A stretch of DNA of 38,813 bases from Myxococcota bacterium (GTDB taxonomy: Bacteria > Myxococcota_A > UBA796 > JAJRTE01), in the NCBI GenBank assembly GCA_024278455.1, contig JAJRTE010000197.1, positions 1 to 38,813 of the forward strand, written 5' to 3'. The position numbers and the translations under genes are program-made. The notes under the pieces are model-generated. The model saw nothing but the letters and a program-made list of their open reading frames with translations. It did not search any database and was not told where the DNA came from. Shown one piece after another: positions 16,130 through 25,381 of this stretch. Every line of letters begins with the position of its first letter. Position 1 is the stretch's first letter.

Positions 16130-18241
16130 CTATGTTCGTTTGAAGAGCTTCTCGATGTCGCGCCGCGTGGAGCGCACCACGAGCGGTCGCCCATGGGGAC
16201 AGGCGTAGTTATAGTCCGTCCCGTCCAGGAGCTTCAACAGTTCCTCCATCTCGGCGTGGGCCATGCGGCGGTTGGCGCGGATGGACCCGTGGCAGGCCAT
16301 CGTGGCGAGCAGCGCGTCGGTGCGTTCTTGCAACGGGCGGCGAGCGAGGTCTCCCGACATCTCCGTCGCCAGGTCTGCCAGGAGTTGGGCCGGATCCTCT
16401 TCCTGGAGTGCCACCGGGAGCGCCTTCACAGCGAAGGTGCGCCCGCCGAACGGTTCCACCTCGAGACCCAGCCGGGCCAATTCTTCCACGAGGCCAGCAA
16501 GCAGTTCGGCCTCCCGCCTCGGGACCTCCACGATGGCCGGTGTCAGCAGAAGCTGGCTTCGTGCCTCGCTGCCGCTGCTGGCGGCCCGCAGTTTTTCGAA
16601 CGTGACCCGTTCGTGCGCAGCATGTTGGTCGATGATCACCAGGTCGTCACCGTCCTGGCAGAGGATGAAGCAGTTGGCATACTGCCCGATGACCCGCATC
16701 CTCGAGAAGCTGGCATTCGCCATTCCGGGGAGCAGGCCCGGCGCCTCCCCACGGGGGGCGGGGGGGGCGTCTCGGTACGGCTGTGTGCCCGTCCGCCGGC
16801 CGTTGCCAGGGACGTCGTATGGTGCGGGGGGCTGGTCAGCGGCCGGGGAGGCCACGTCTCCCGCCGGTCCTGCGCCGGGCTCCGCCGCCGGGGGCACGGA
16901 CGACATCTCAGCCTCGAGGTGCGGGCTTCGAACGGTCCGGACGTCGGGTCCGAACGCCTCGGAGGGGCGCTGGGCCGGCGATTTCCGCGCCGGTCGAGCG
17001 GCCCGGGCCGGTTCGCCTTCCAGGGCGACGAGGCTTTCCAGGCGCTCGCGCTCCTCGTCAGGGGGGGGCGGTGGCGTGCGCCCGGAGGCGATTGTGCCGT
17101 CTCGAGCGCCCGTGGTGAGGGTCTCCTTGCGTCGCTCGAGGGCTATCTGCTCGCGCAACTGTTCGGCAGCTTCGATCTGTCGTGGTGTCTCGAGGCCGGG
17201 GTCCCAGTCGACGAGGTAGGGTCCGGGAGTGGCCCCGCGGGTTCGCCAAGGGGCCTTGACCAGTGTGGCCCGCATGGCTTCCACGATGAGTTGAGCAATG
17301 TGCTTGGGGCGTGGGAACCGCACTTCGATCTTGCTAGGATGCACGTTGACGTCGACATCGCCGGGCGGGACCTCGAGGAACACGACCGCGACAGGGTGGC
17401 GCCCCTTGGGAACCGTGCCGCGGTAGGCCTCTGCCACCGCCCGCGTGATCGCACGATCGCGGAGGAACCGCCGGTTGACGAAGGCGTAGAGCCCGGACCA
17501 GGTGGAACGGGTCAGGTCGGGGGAACTGAGGAAACCGGAGACTCGAGCCCCCCCCCGCTCACCGGCGAACGGGTAGAGTCGATCCACCAGGTCGTCGCCG
17601 AGGATGTCGCGGATCCGCTCCTGGCCGGTGGACTCAGCGCTCACCCGCAGCAGCATCTCCGTCCCGCGAACGAGCTGAAACGCCACGCCGTCGTGGGACA
17701 TGGCGAGCCGGCTGACCAGGTCCGCCACGTGGCTCATCTCGATCTTGGCGCTCTTCATGAACTTCTGCCGTGCGGGGGTGTTGTAGAACAGCCGTCTTAC
17801 CAGCATGGACGTCCCGACGGGCGCCTGTACCGAGTCCACGGCCTTGACGAGACCGCCCTCGACCCGCACCCGCACCGCGGATTCGGCATCGGGCGTGCGC
17901 GTGACGATTTCGAGGTTGGATACCCCCCCGATGGCCGCGAGCGCTTCGCCGCGGAACCCCAGCGTGTGGATGGCGTACAGGTCCTCCGTGGTCGATATCT
18001 TCGATGTCGCATGGCGTTCGATGGCAAGGAGGGCTTCGTCCCGTGTCATGCCGGACCCGTTGTCGATCACCTGGATGTGGGACCGCCCCCCGCCCCGGAC
18101 GTCCACGATGACGTCGGTGGCGCCGGCATCGATCGCGTTCTCGACCAGTTCCTTGACGACCGACGAGGGGCGTTCCACCACTTCTCCGGCCGCAATCTTG
18201 CTGACCAGGTCTTCGGGCAGCACCCTGATCCGAATGCCCAT
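16130..18241 (-). CDS. mutL: DNA mismatch repair protein MutL
   Basis: The 703-residue protein has the GHKL ATPase domain of MutL (about residues 1-335) with KELVENAIDAGA, DNGSGM, TLGFRGEALAAI and DVNVHPSKIEVRF. A Pro/Ala-rich linker follows (about 345-505), then a C-terminal dimerisation/endonuclease domain. The nicking motif DQHA-x2-E-x4-E is present around residues 535-548 (IDQHAAHERVTFE), together with ACHGSIRA and CPHGRP. It is therefore an endonuclease-type MutL, as expected in organisms lacking MutH. The ATG at 18241 is chosen because AAGGAG sits 7 bases upstream and the domain (GIRIRVLPEDLVSKIAAGEVVERP) starts there. Three G/C homopolymers of 8-9 bases and one of 7 lie in the gene. 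mutS is not in the window. The gene is convergent to nothing and stands alone on the minus strand before gdhA. Confidence 0.96.
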   Translation of the reverse strand: MGIRIRVLPEDLVSKIAAGEVVERPSSVVKELVENAIDAGATDVIVDVRGGGRSHIQVIDNGSGMTRDEALLAIERHATSKISTTEDLYAIHTLGFRGEALAAIGGVSNLEIVTRTPDAESAVRVRVEGGLVKAVDSVQAPVGTSMLVRRLFYNTPARQKFMKSAKIEMSHVADLVSRLAMSHDGVAFQLVRGTEMLLRVSAESTGQERIRDILGDDLVDRLYPFAGERGGARVSGFLSSPDLTRSTWSGLYAFVNRRFLRDRAITRAVAEAYRGTVPKGRHPVAVVFLEVPPGDVDVNVHPSKIEVRFPRPKHIAQLIVEAMRATLVKAPWRTRGATPGPYLVDWDPGLETPRQIEAAEQLREQIALERRKETLTTGARDGTIASGRTPPPPPDEERERLESLVALEGEPARAARPARKSPAQRPSEAFGPDVRTVRSPHLEAEMSSVPPAAEPGAGPAGDVASPAADQPPAPYDVPGNGRRTGTQPYRDAPPAPRGEAPGLLPGMANASFSRMRVIGQYANCFILCQDGDDLVIIDQHAAHERVTFEKLRAASSGSEARSQLLLTPAIVEVPRREAELLAGLVEELARLGLEVEPFGGRTFAVKALPVALQEEDPAQLLADLATEMSGDLARRPLQERTDALLATMACHGSIRANRRMAHAEMEELLKLLDGTDYNYACPHGRPLVVRSTRRDIEKLFKRT

Positions 18242-18271
18242 GCCGCTTCTCCTTGGCGCAAGTGACGATTT

Positions 18272-18300
18272 CGGATAACACAACGCGCACCGGTTGTCAA
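18272..18300 (-). promoter_or_regulatory. promoter for mutL
   Basis: On the minus strand a perfect TTGACA (18295-18300) is followed after 17 bases by TATCCG (18272-18277), which keeps the TAT of the -10 box. The leader would be about 24-30 bases and include the AAGGAG site. Confidence 0.5.
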
Positions 18301-18305
18301 AGTGG

Positions 18306-18446
18306 AACAGGCTCTACAGCCTGTTGTGGGGCAGGCTTCTCTGCCTGCCTCGACCTGCTTCAGCCCCTGGGCCGCCGGGCCGATAGGACTGGACAAGGGG
18401 GCACGCTTTGTGGAAGATTCTGGAATGGAATGCCGGGAGTCCCGGC
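18306..18446. repeat. cluster of three hairpins in the mutL/phosphatase-like divergent region
   Basis: Three inverted repeats lie close together: AACAGGCT-CTAC-AGCCTGTT (18306-18325), GGCAGGC-TTCTCT-GCCTGCC (18330-18349) and GCCGGG-AGT-CCCGGC (18432-18446, extendable to 7 bp). Both flanking genes point away, so they cannot terminate either gene. The CAGGCT/AGCCTG type of short hairpin resembles dispersed intergenic repeats I have seen in environmental bacterial genomes, but the family is not confirmed. Confidence 0.55.
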
Positions 18447-18522
18447 ACCGACGAACCTGCCGGATTGGCCGTCTCCACCCATCTCGAGGAACGGCCAGAG
18501 GCGCCTGGTGGATTGAGGTATC

Positions 18523-20013
18523 GTGTTGACAACAGGTGATGTGTGGACCAGGCGGCGAAGCCGGTGCGCGGTGGCGCCGGCCCTCGTGTCGTTGCTGGCG
18601 ATCGCGTTCGCGGGGTCTGTCCTGGCCGGGCCGGTCCCCTATTTTCAGAATCTCGAGGGAGACGTTGTCGACGAAATCGTGCTCGAGCCCCAGGTGGACA
18701 ATCCGGGGATCTTGCTCATCGTTCTCGACACGATGCGACCGGATTTCCTCGGCGCCTATGGCTCCGAGCGCCCCACGAGCCCTTTCATCGACAGCCTGGC
18801 CGCCGATGGAGTGTTGTTCGCCAACCATTTCTCCAACTCCACATGGACCAAGCCTTCGGTGGCGTCCATTCTGACCGGCAGGTATCCGCAACGGCATGGT
18901 GTGCTCCGGGTTACGGCGAAGCTCGCCTGGGACATTCCGACAGTGGCGGAGATGTTCAAGGAGGCCGGCTTTCGGACCGGGGGCGTGGTGGGCAACAAGT
19001 TTGCGGGCCGGCGCTATCGACTTCACAAGGGGTTCGACAGGTACATCGATCCTTCGACCCACTTCAAGGGGCCATTCCCGACCGCTGAGGAACTGCTGCG
19101 CATCGCCCGACGCTGGATCGCGCAGGACAAGGACCGCCCATTCTTCTACGTGATCATGCTGGTCGATTCCCACGATCCTTATGACCCCAGCCCCTACTAC
19201 AAGGAGAAGTTCTGCCCGAGCTGCCAGGCGCCGGAGGTGTCCGCTCCTCGCCGGGAGTACCACGGAAGAGGACCGACGCCCAGGCAGATCGAGGACATGA
19301 AGGGGCTCTACTCGGGCGAGATACGATACATCGACGACCAGTTGAAAGTGTTCTTCGACGCCTTGTCGCGCATGGACCTCGCCGGCCGGTTGACCACCGT
19401 GCTCATGGGGGACCATGGGGAGGCGTTCGGAGAGCACGGCGTATTCGAACACGCCTACCACTGTTGGGACGAGGTGACACGCACGCCCCTCATTATCAAC
19501 AGCCCTCGTATCCTCGATCGTGGCATCTACACTGGGCTGACACAACACGTGGACATCGCCCCGACGCTGCTGGCGCTCGCCGGTATCGAGCGGTCCAAGG
19601 GGTTGCAAGGAAGGTCGCTCGTCCGGTCGCCGGACCAGCCCCCTCTCTCCGCGGACAGGCTGGTCCTGAGCGAAGTGCAGATGTACGGTATCCACCGGAC
19701 GATTCTGAGGAACGGCCGATACAAGCTCATTCAGCACGATCCGCTCGACGAAGGTGAGTTCTTTCAGTACTACAAGGACGTGCGGATCTATCCTTCCGTG
19801 GCTCTCGGGAGCGGGCGAACCGAACTATACGACATCGCGCTCGACCCCTATGAAACCGAGGATATCTACGACCCCGACACGGAGGTCGTTGTCGATTTCG
19901 AGCGCACGCTTGCGCACTATTTCCGGACAGGTGAGATCGAGGATCAATCCCTGTCCGACACCCCTTCCGACGAGGTCATCCAGGATCTGAGGAGTCTGGG
20001 GTACTTGCAATGA
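18523..20013 (+). CDS. sulfatase-fold (alkaline phosphatase superfamily) protein with Thr at the nucleophile position
   Basis: This 496-residue exported protein begins with a signal peptide (SLLAIAFAGSVLA, cut near GPVPYF). The fold is that of the sulfatase/alkaline phosphatase superfamily: LIVLDTMRPDFLGAYG supplies metal ligands, GDHGEAFGEHG the later metal site, and the tail DLRSLGYLQ is typical of lineage-specific sulfatase-like proteins. In the family signature CxPSRxxLLTG the Cys/Ser that becomes formylglycine is Thr here (TKPSVASILTG, Thr109), and the Arg is Val. Formylglycine cannot be made from Thr, so a true sulfatase is unlikely. A phosphoester hydrolase or transferase with a Thr nucleophile is the better guess. 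The GTG at 18523 has GAGG 4 bases upstream; a GTG at 18541 is an alternative. The stop overlaps the start of the next gene. Confidence 0.8.
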   Translation: MLTTGDVWTRRRSRCAVAPALVSLLAIAFAGSVLAGPVPYFQNLEGDVVDEIVLEPQVDNPGILLIVLDTMRPDFLGAYGSERPTSPFIDSLAADGVLFANHFSNSTWTKPSVASILTGRYPQRHGVLRVTAKLAWDIPTVAEMFKEAGFRTGGVVGNKFAGRRYRLHKGFDRYIDPSTHFKGPFPTAEELLRIARRWIAQDKDRPFFYVIMLVDSHDPYDPSPYYKEKFCPSCQAPEVSAPRREYHGRGPTPRQIEDMKGLYSGEIRYIDDQLKVFFDALSRMDLAGRLTTVLMGDHGEAFGEHGVFEHAYHCWDEVTRTPLIINSPRILDRGIYTGLTQHVDIAPTLLALAGIERSKGLQGRSLVRSPDQPPLSADRLVLSEVQMYGIHRTILRNGRYKLIQHDPLDEGEFFQYYKDVRIYPSVALGSGRTELYDIALDPYETEDIYDPDTEVVVDFERTLAHYFRTGEIEDQSLSDTPSDEVIQDLRSLGYLQ

Positions 20014-22769
20014 ACTTGTGCCGGTCGGTCCGGGCTGCTGCTGCCCTGGCGTTGCTGCTGAGTGGTGTAGGTGCGGCTCCCGTCGCGTGGGGGGACAACG
20101 CGATACCGCGCGAAGGTATCTCGAACCATCCCGGTGTCCCTCGCCAGGTGGCTCGAGGGTCCGGGGTGCATTGGACCGCCCCTGCGCCCATCGCCGATGG
20201 CGAACTGAACGAGTATCCGGACGTCGCGGTGGATGGTCGAGGTACCGCGTGGGTGACCTGGGTCGGCATGGTGTCCGGCGTCGAGCACGTGTTCGTCCGC
20301 GGCTACCACGGCGTGGAGCCCGGCCGGCCCATCGATGTGGGTTTCGCCGGTGGGCTGCAGTTTTCACCACGAATCGTGGCGTCCGGCAATCGCGTGTGGG
20401 TCGCCTGGAGTTGCAAGCGGCCCGGCGAATCCCGCTCCCGCTGGAAAGTGGTCGCTCGGGAGATCCAGTCGGGAATACCGGGGAGTGTCGCCACCCTGTC
20501 CGGGCCCTCCGAGGATGCCCTGCGGCCTGCCCTGGGGCTCGACCTCGAGGGGCGACCTTGGGTGGCCTGGGAGTCGCGGGTGGGGTCGCGGTTTCGTGTG
20601 GTCGCCCGGCCGGTGGAGACGCCTGGTGCACTGGCGCGAACATGGATCGTTTCCAGCGGGGGAGAACTCGACCTGCGGCCCGCCGTGGTGCCTGCCGGGA
20701 AGAGGAGCGTGTATGTCGTGTGGGACAGCTACGCCGATGGCGAGTACCAGGTCATGCTTCGCCGCGTGGGTCCAGATGGCATCGAGCCCGCCATCCGCGT
20801 GAGTACGGAAAGGGCGTTCAATATCGGCGCCGCGGCGGCAGTGGACCGGGACGGCAACGTCTACGTGGCCTATGCCAGCAATGCAGACGCTGCCGGACGC
20901 CAGCGGGTTGGCAAGTCTCTCCGGGTGCGCGTCTTGCACCGTGGCGCCGTGGTGGATCTTGCCGGTGGGCAGCCGCCCCGCATCGCCACCGCGCCGGGAA
21001 GGCTCGACGCCATCGAGTTCCCGACGATCCACCTGGACCCTGCTGGCAGGCTGTGGGTTTTCGCGCGGCGAGGTCAAGGGTTCATCGCCTTCCGGTATGA
21101 AGGTGAACGATGGTTTCCACCCCTCGACCTGTCGGTCCGGGGGTGGGGAGGGCGAGGCAAGGACCTGCGGGCCGCGTGGAGTCCGCAGGGATTCCATCTT
21201 GTCGCCCGCCGCCTGCATATTCTGGCGCACCAGCTCTTCATTCCACCGGCCGGGACCGCCCCTCCGATGTCGTTTGCACCGGCGGTGGAACTGGTCACCG
21301 CGGGGGTTGACGCCCGGGACTCCGTCCGGTTGGCGGGAGCTGCGGCTCCCCGCATCGAGCCCCGGGCCGAGATCGTGGAACAGACCGTCCTGGCCTCCAT
21401 CCATTTCTCCGACACCTTCTTGTGGCGGCCGGATCAGCCGTGGGCCTGGGCTGCGGCGGACGGCCGTCCGGACGTCTCCCGTTTTTTCGGCACCGGATCC
21501 AGCCTCGAGCCGGGGCAGTCCGGGGGGATGGCTGCGTTTCCGTTCCGCCGGCCAGGCGTCGCGGTACCAGCGGGCATGGCCGTGCGTGCCGAGGGCGCGA
21601 GCATACCGCCGGGGCCGCCCCGGGTGCTCGCCGACGGCGTGGGACCGCCTCGAGCCAGACTACCCAGCAGCATCTATGACTACAAGGAGGACCTCGACCA
21701 GGTGGCACTGCCGCGACCACGCGCGGCAGGGTTCTATTTCGGCGACCTCCACACCCATAGCTGGATGTCCGATGGCGCGGGAGACCCCGACGAGGTATAC
21801 ACCCGCTCGAGGGACCGGTACCGCTTCGACTTAGTGGCCCTTACGGACCATGGGAACGAGAATGGCAACCTGCTTCTTCCGTCGGAGTGGGAATATCTCC
21901 AACTCATGGCGGACTTCTTCTATCGACCCGGGAAATTCGTCACGTTCGTCGCCTACGAGTGGACGTCCAACGTGTATCCCAGGGGCGGTGGTCATCGCAA
22001 CGTGTACTATCCCGGCGACCGGGGCAACCTCCTCGACGCCGTCTACGCCGCCGACAACACGATGACGTTGTTCGAATTGTTGAAAACCCAGGGTGCCATC
22101 GCCGTGCCTCACCACATCGGTTGGACGGGGACGGACTGGGAGCACCATGACCCGGATGTACAGCGGTTGGCGGAAATCATAAGTGTCCACGGCGCGTTCG
22201 AAAAGCCGGGCAACCGTCCCATCCTGCCCAGGCACGAAATGGCAGGGATGTTCATCCGGGACGGACTGTCTCGAGGCCTGCGTTTCGGTCTTGTCGGAGG
22301 GTCGGACGGCCACGGCTATCCCTGGCACTACGGGGTCAGTCGAAAAGAAGACATCTGGCGGACAGGGCTCACCGGGATCGTCGCCCCAGCCCTGACGCGC
22401 CTCAGCCTGTTCAACGCCCTGCACAACAGGCTCACGGTGGCGACATCCGGGGCACCGATTTCCATCTGGATGACCGTCAACGGCGCCCCCATGGGCAGTG
22501 AACTGGTCCTGCACCGACCGCCAAGGTTCGACATCCGGGTCGAGGGTTCGGCACCCATCCGGGTCCTGGTGGTGGTTCGCGACGGCGAAGACGTTCAGCG
22601 GTTTCGTGGCGACGGCAAGGTGCTGTCCCTGACGCTCGTCGACCGGCCGCCGCCCGGGCAGCACTACTACTATCTGCGTGTTGTCCAGGAAGATAATGAA
22701 GTTGCCTGGGCGTCTCCGGTATGGGTCGAGATGAAGGGTAGAATGCTCATCGGCCCCCCCGACCCGTGA
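20010..22769 (+). CDS. DUF3604 (PHP-type metallo-domain) protein with N-terminal beta-propeller
   Basis: The 919-residue protein starts with a signal peptide (ALALLLSGVGAAPVAWG). Residues ~60-420 form four or more repeats of the type YPDVAVDGRGTAWVTW / LRPALGLDLEGRPWVAWES / NIGAAAAVDRDGNVYVAY, a sialidase- or BNR-like propeller. The C-terminal half (from about residue 570) is DUF3604, with PHP-like metal motifs GDLHTHSW, LTDHGNENG, VPHHIGW and GGSDGHG. PHP domains usually hydrolyse phosphoesters with a three-metal site, but DUF3604 activity is not characterised to my knowledge. Its ATG overlaps the stop of the Thr-type sulfatase-fold gene (ATGA, 20010-20013), so the two should be made together and act in the same compartment. 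A hairpin at 22942-22963 lies downstream in the gap before the kinase. Confidence 0.82.
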   Translation: MNLCRSVRAAAALALLLSGVGAAPVAWGDNAIPREGISNHPGVPRQVARGSGVHWTAPAPIADGELNEYPDVAVDGRGTAWVTWVGMVSGVEHVFVRGYHGVEPGRPIDVGFAGGLQFSPRIVASGNRVWVAWSCKRPGESRSRWKVVAREIQSGIPGSVATLSGPSEDALRPALGLDLEGRPWVAWESRVGSRFRVVARPVETPGALARTWIVSSGGELDLRPAVVPAGKRSVYVVWDSYADGEYQVMLRRVGPDGIEPAIRVSTERAFNIGAAAAVDRDGNVYVAYASNADAAGRQRVGKSLRVRVLHRGAVVDLAGGQPPRIATAPGRLDAIEFPTIHLDPAGRLWVFARRGQGFIAFRYEGERWFPPLDLSVRGWGGRGKDLRAAWSPQGFHLVARRLHILAHQLFIPPAGTAPPMSFAPAVELVTAGVDARDSVRLAGAAAPRIEPRAEIVEQTVLASIHFSDTFLWRPDQPWAWAAADGRPDVSRFFGTGSSLEPGQSGGMAAFPFRRPGVAVPAGMAVRAEGASIPPGPPRVLADGVGPPRARLPSSIYDYKEDLDQVALPRPRAAGFYFGDLHTHSWMSDGAGDPDEVYTRSRDRYRFDLVALTDHGNENGNLLLPSEWEYLQLMADFFYRPGKFVTFVAYEWTSNVYPRGGGHRNVYYPGDRGNLLDAVYAADNTMTLFELLKTQGAIAVPHHIGWTGTDWEHHDPDVQRLAEIISVHGAFEKPGNRPILPRHEMAGMFIRDGLSRGLRFGLVGGSDGHGYPWHYGVSRKEDIWRTGLTGIVAPALTRLSLFNALHNRLTVATSGAPISIWMTVNGAPMGSELVLHRPPRFDIRVEGSAPIRVLVVVRDGEDVQRFRGDGKVLSLTLVDRPPPGQHYYYLRVVQEDNEVAWASPVWVEMKGRMLIGPPDP

Positions 22770-22941
22770 GCCCCTGCTGGCAGGAGCACCCGGGCGGGAC
22801 TGACCGATTTGGCTGGACAACCGCTGGTGCTTGCGTGCAACCTGTTTCAGCACATGCAGGATGCCGGCCGTGCGTGCCGTTCGGCGGTGAGCACCTGGTA
22901 TCGGTCTGTTGCCGGCGGTCATCAGCCTCATGCGGTCGACA

Positions 22942-22993
22942 GGGCCTGACCGGTATCAGGCCCTCCACCGTCGCTGGTGACGGACCTTCGTCA
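22942..22993 (+). other. run of three hairpins upstream of the kinase gene
   Basis: GGGCCTGA-CCGGTA-TCAGGCCC (22942-22963, 8 bp stem), CACC-GTCGCT-GGTG (22966-22979) and TGACG-GACCTT-CGTCA (22978-22993) stand in a row just before the GGAGGAG ribosome site of the kinase. The first could end transcription from the DUF3604 operon, but no T-tract follows. No clear promoter was seen between 22770 and 23015. Confidence 0.4.
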
Positions 22994-23015
22994 GGGCCGA
23001 TGGAGGAGTGAACGG

Positions 23016-25340
23016 GTGGAAGGCTATCCTATCATTCTCGGTAACTACGAGATCATCAAGCCGCTCGCGGAGGGGGGGTTCGGCCAGGTCTACCTGGCCA
23101 GGATGGGTGGCGCGGCGGGGTTTTCCCGGACCGTGGCCGTGAAGCGTATCCGGCCCGAATACACGTCCTCCCCGGCGTTCGTCAGCGATTTCATCAAGGA
23201 AGCCCGGATCGGCGGGCTGCTCACCCATCACAACGTCGTCCAGGTCCTGGGTTTCGAGGAGATCCAGGGCCAGTACTTCCTCATCATGGAATACGTCGAT
23301 GGAGTCGGGCTCGACTACGTCATCCGGTTTACCCGAAAACGGGGGGAGACCCTGCCGTTGTCCGTTGTGGCCGAGATCATCGCCCAGGCCGCGGAAGGGC
23401 TCCATTACGTTCACGCACTGAAAGACGCCGGTGGCGCGTCGCTGAAACTCGTGCACCGCGATCTCAAGCCTTCCAATCTCATGATCAGCCGGATAGGTCT
23501 CGTCAAGGTGACCGACTTCGGCGTGGCTCGAGCTGCCATCGAAGTGGGGATGAAGACCCAGGCCGGCCTCATCAAGGGTACGCTGGCCTACCTTTCCCCG
23601 GAACAGGCGCGAGACGAGGAACTCGACCACCGCTCGGACCTGTACAGCTTGGGGGCGATTCTCTACGAACTCTTGGCATTGAAGCGTCTCTTTCCCAACG
23701 AGTCCGTTTTTACTACCATCGAGGCGTTGGGGCACAACGCCGTGGAGGAGCCGCTGGAGAAACTCCCGGCGGACGCGTCGATCTTCCTGCCGTTGCTGAA
23801 GGACCTCCTGACCGAGAGGCCGGAAGATCGGATTCCCAATGGCAGCGAAGTGGCACGCCGCGTCAGGGAACTCCAGTTGCAGCTCACCACGGCGAAGGTG
23901 TCGCTGGCGCCCTTTGCGGAGCAGTGGATCGAATCCCGGCAGGCCGAATTGACACTCAGGCGGCTCCGCAAGCACGGTCATGGCGCCGGGGCGGGGAGCG
24001 CTGTGGCGAGCCAGGAGGGGGCACCGCCGCTCGAGGAGCGATCGCCAGCCTCCTCTCCAGTGCCGGAAGAGGGCGCCAGAGCGTCGTCACCGGCGGAGAT
24101 GCGGACGGTCCGACTGGATCAACATCGTCCTGAAAGGCACGATCCTTCGCCTGGCGCGATCGCGCCGGATCCGCCACAGGAAGGCACCCCAACGGAATTG
24201 GCCAGGCTTTCGGATGAACTCGAGTTGGTATCGGTCGAACTGGCCCAGGCAGCGGAGGAGCCTGTGGCGTCGCCGTCGTACCGGGAAACGGCTCCCGCGC
24301 AGCAGGCCCAAAAGGGTCGATTCCGCCGGCGGCCGGTCGTGTTGGCCGGCGCCGTCCTGTTCCTTGCGGTGGCGCTGGCCGCGGGCCTGGTCATCCGCCG
24401 ATCGGGCGATGGACGGCAAGCCGCACTCCTCGACGCCGTGCACACCCCGGGCACCGGGCCGGGCTCGGTGCTCATGTCGCCGCGTCCGGTCGCTTCCCTG
24501 GTGCCGGGCGCGGAAGAGAGGGCGCCGGCGCCGGCCGGTGAAGGGGAGGAGGCCGCTCCCACACCGGCAACGGACGCGAGGGCGAGGGAGCCCAGCACGC
24601 ATGCGGTCCGGCAGAAGCCCGCGGCTCGGCCGGGCGCGCCGCGCGTGCGAGCTGGCGCCAGGAAGGGGGAGGCCGGCAGTGGCGAAGGTGTGGAAGGCAA
24701 GCAACGCGGGCCGGGGGACGACACGGGGGGGCACGCGGCCGAGGATACCGGATGGTTGTCCGAAGTGAAGGGGTCTGGTGCGACCCTGCCTGGTGACGCG
24801 GGCGTCGTGGCGTCGATTCCGGTTTCCGTGCCGGACGCATCCCGATCCACGGTGACCGGGGCCGGGCAGGCGGCTTCTCCGCCGGGCGGTGAAGCCACGG
24901 ACAAGGCAGGGGCGCCGGGAGGCACGGACCAGGAGGAGAAGGCCACCGTGGCGTCGCCGCGAACCGGGACGCGGGAGCATTCGGCCGAGCCCACGGGTTC
25001 GACCGCCACGCCGGACAAGGGCTCGACACCGGTGCGTCGAAATAGCCCGTCGTCGCCGGGGGCTGGCGACGCCGGCGAGCCGGCCGTGGCAGCGGTGCCG
25101 GCGCCGGAACCACCGGGCAGGATCACCGTGACTTCACGACCATCCGCGATAGTCTACCTGGATGGCAAAACGCTCGGCGAAACGCCTTTGCGTTCGCGGG
25201 CGACGGCCCCGGGCACCTACACGCTGCGCCTCTCCCGCCCGGACCTCGAGTTTCGCCAGGAGACCAGGGTGACGATAGAACCAGGCAAGGACGTCAAGGT
25301 CATCTGTACGAGCAGCGGTTGTGACGTCTATGCGCCGTAG
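23016..25340 (+). CDS. transmembrane Ser/Thr protein kinase with C-terminal PEGA domain
   Basis: The 774-residue protein opens with a Hanks-type kinase domain (about residues 8-300). It has the Gly loop EGGFGQVY, the ATP-binding Lys43 (VAVK), the catalytic HRDLKPSNLM, DFGVAR and a PEQ in the APE region. After an acidic/Pro-rich juxtamembrane stretch comes one membrane helix near residue 440 (VLAGAVLFLAVALAAGLVIR). A very low-complexity Ala/Gly/Pro/Thr periplasmic linker runs from about 460 to 700, and a C-terminal PEGA domain follows (TVTSRPSAIVYLDGKTLGETPL, about 700-770). It should phosphorylate cytoplasmic targets in response to an envelope signal. The GTG at 23016 is chosen because GGAGG lies upstream and the domain starts close after; a GTG at 22977 would add 13 residues. 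The PEGA protein gene starts 42 bases later, making a likely two-gene unit. Confidence 0.9.
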   Translation: MEGYPIILGNYEIIKPLAEGGFGQVYLARMGGAAGFSRTVAVKRIRPEYTSSPAFVSDFIKEARIGGLLTHHNVVQVLGFEEIQGQYFLIMEYVDGVGLDYVIRFTRKRGETLPLSVVAEIIAQAAEGLHYVHALKDAGGASLKLVHRDLKPSNLMISRIGLVKVTDFGVARAAIEVGMKTQAGLIKGTLAYLSPEQARDEELDHRSDLYSLGAILYELLALKRLFPNESVFTTIEALGHNAVEEPLEKLPADASIFLPLLKDLLTERPEDRIPNGSEVARRVRELQLQLTTAKVSLAPFAEQWIESRQAELTLRRLRKHGHGAGAGSAVASQEGAPPLEERSPASSPVPEEGARASSPAEMRTVRLDQHRPERHDPSPGAIAPDPPQEGTPTELARLSDELELVSVELAQAAEEPVASPSYRETAPAQQAQKGRFRRRPVVLAGAVLFLAVALAAGLVIRRSGDGRQAALLDAVHTPGTGPGSVLMSPRPVASLVPGAEERAPAPAGEGEEAAPTPATDARAREPSTHAVRQKPAARPGAPRVRAGARKGEAGSGEGVEGKQRGPGDDTGGHAAEDTGWLSEVKGSGATLPGDAGVVASIPVSVPDASRSTVTGAGQAASPPGGEATDKAGAPGGTDQEEKATVASPRTGTREHSAEPTGSTATPDKGSTPVRRNSPSSPGAGDAGEPAVAAVPAPEPPGRITVTSRPSAIVYLDGKTLGETPLRSRATAPGTYTLRLSRPDLEFRQETRVTIEPGKDVKVICTSSGCDVYAP

Positions 25341-25381
25341 GATCCCGTGGGATATTCGGGAGGAGAAATCCGGGAGGACCC

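Noticed and set aside
16106..18265. 719-codon open frame antisense to mutL
   Set aside because: It lies entirely over mutL, has no domain, signal or ribosome site, and is Arg/Pro/Gly-rich as expected for a shadow frame in GC-rich DNA.
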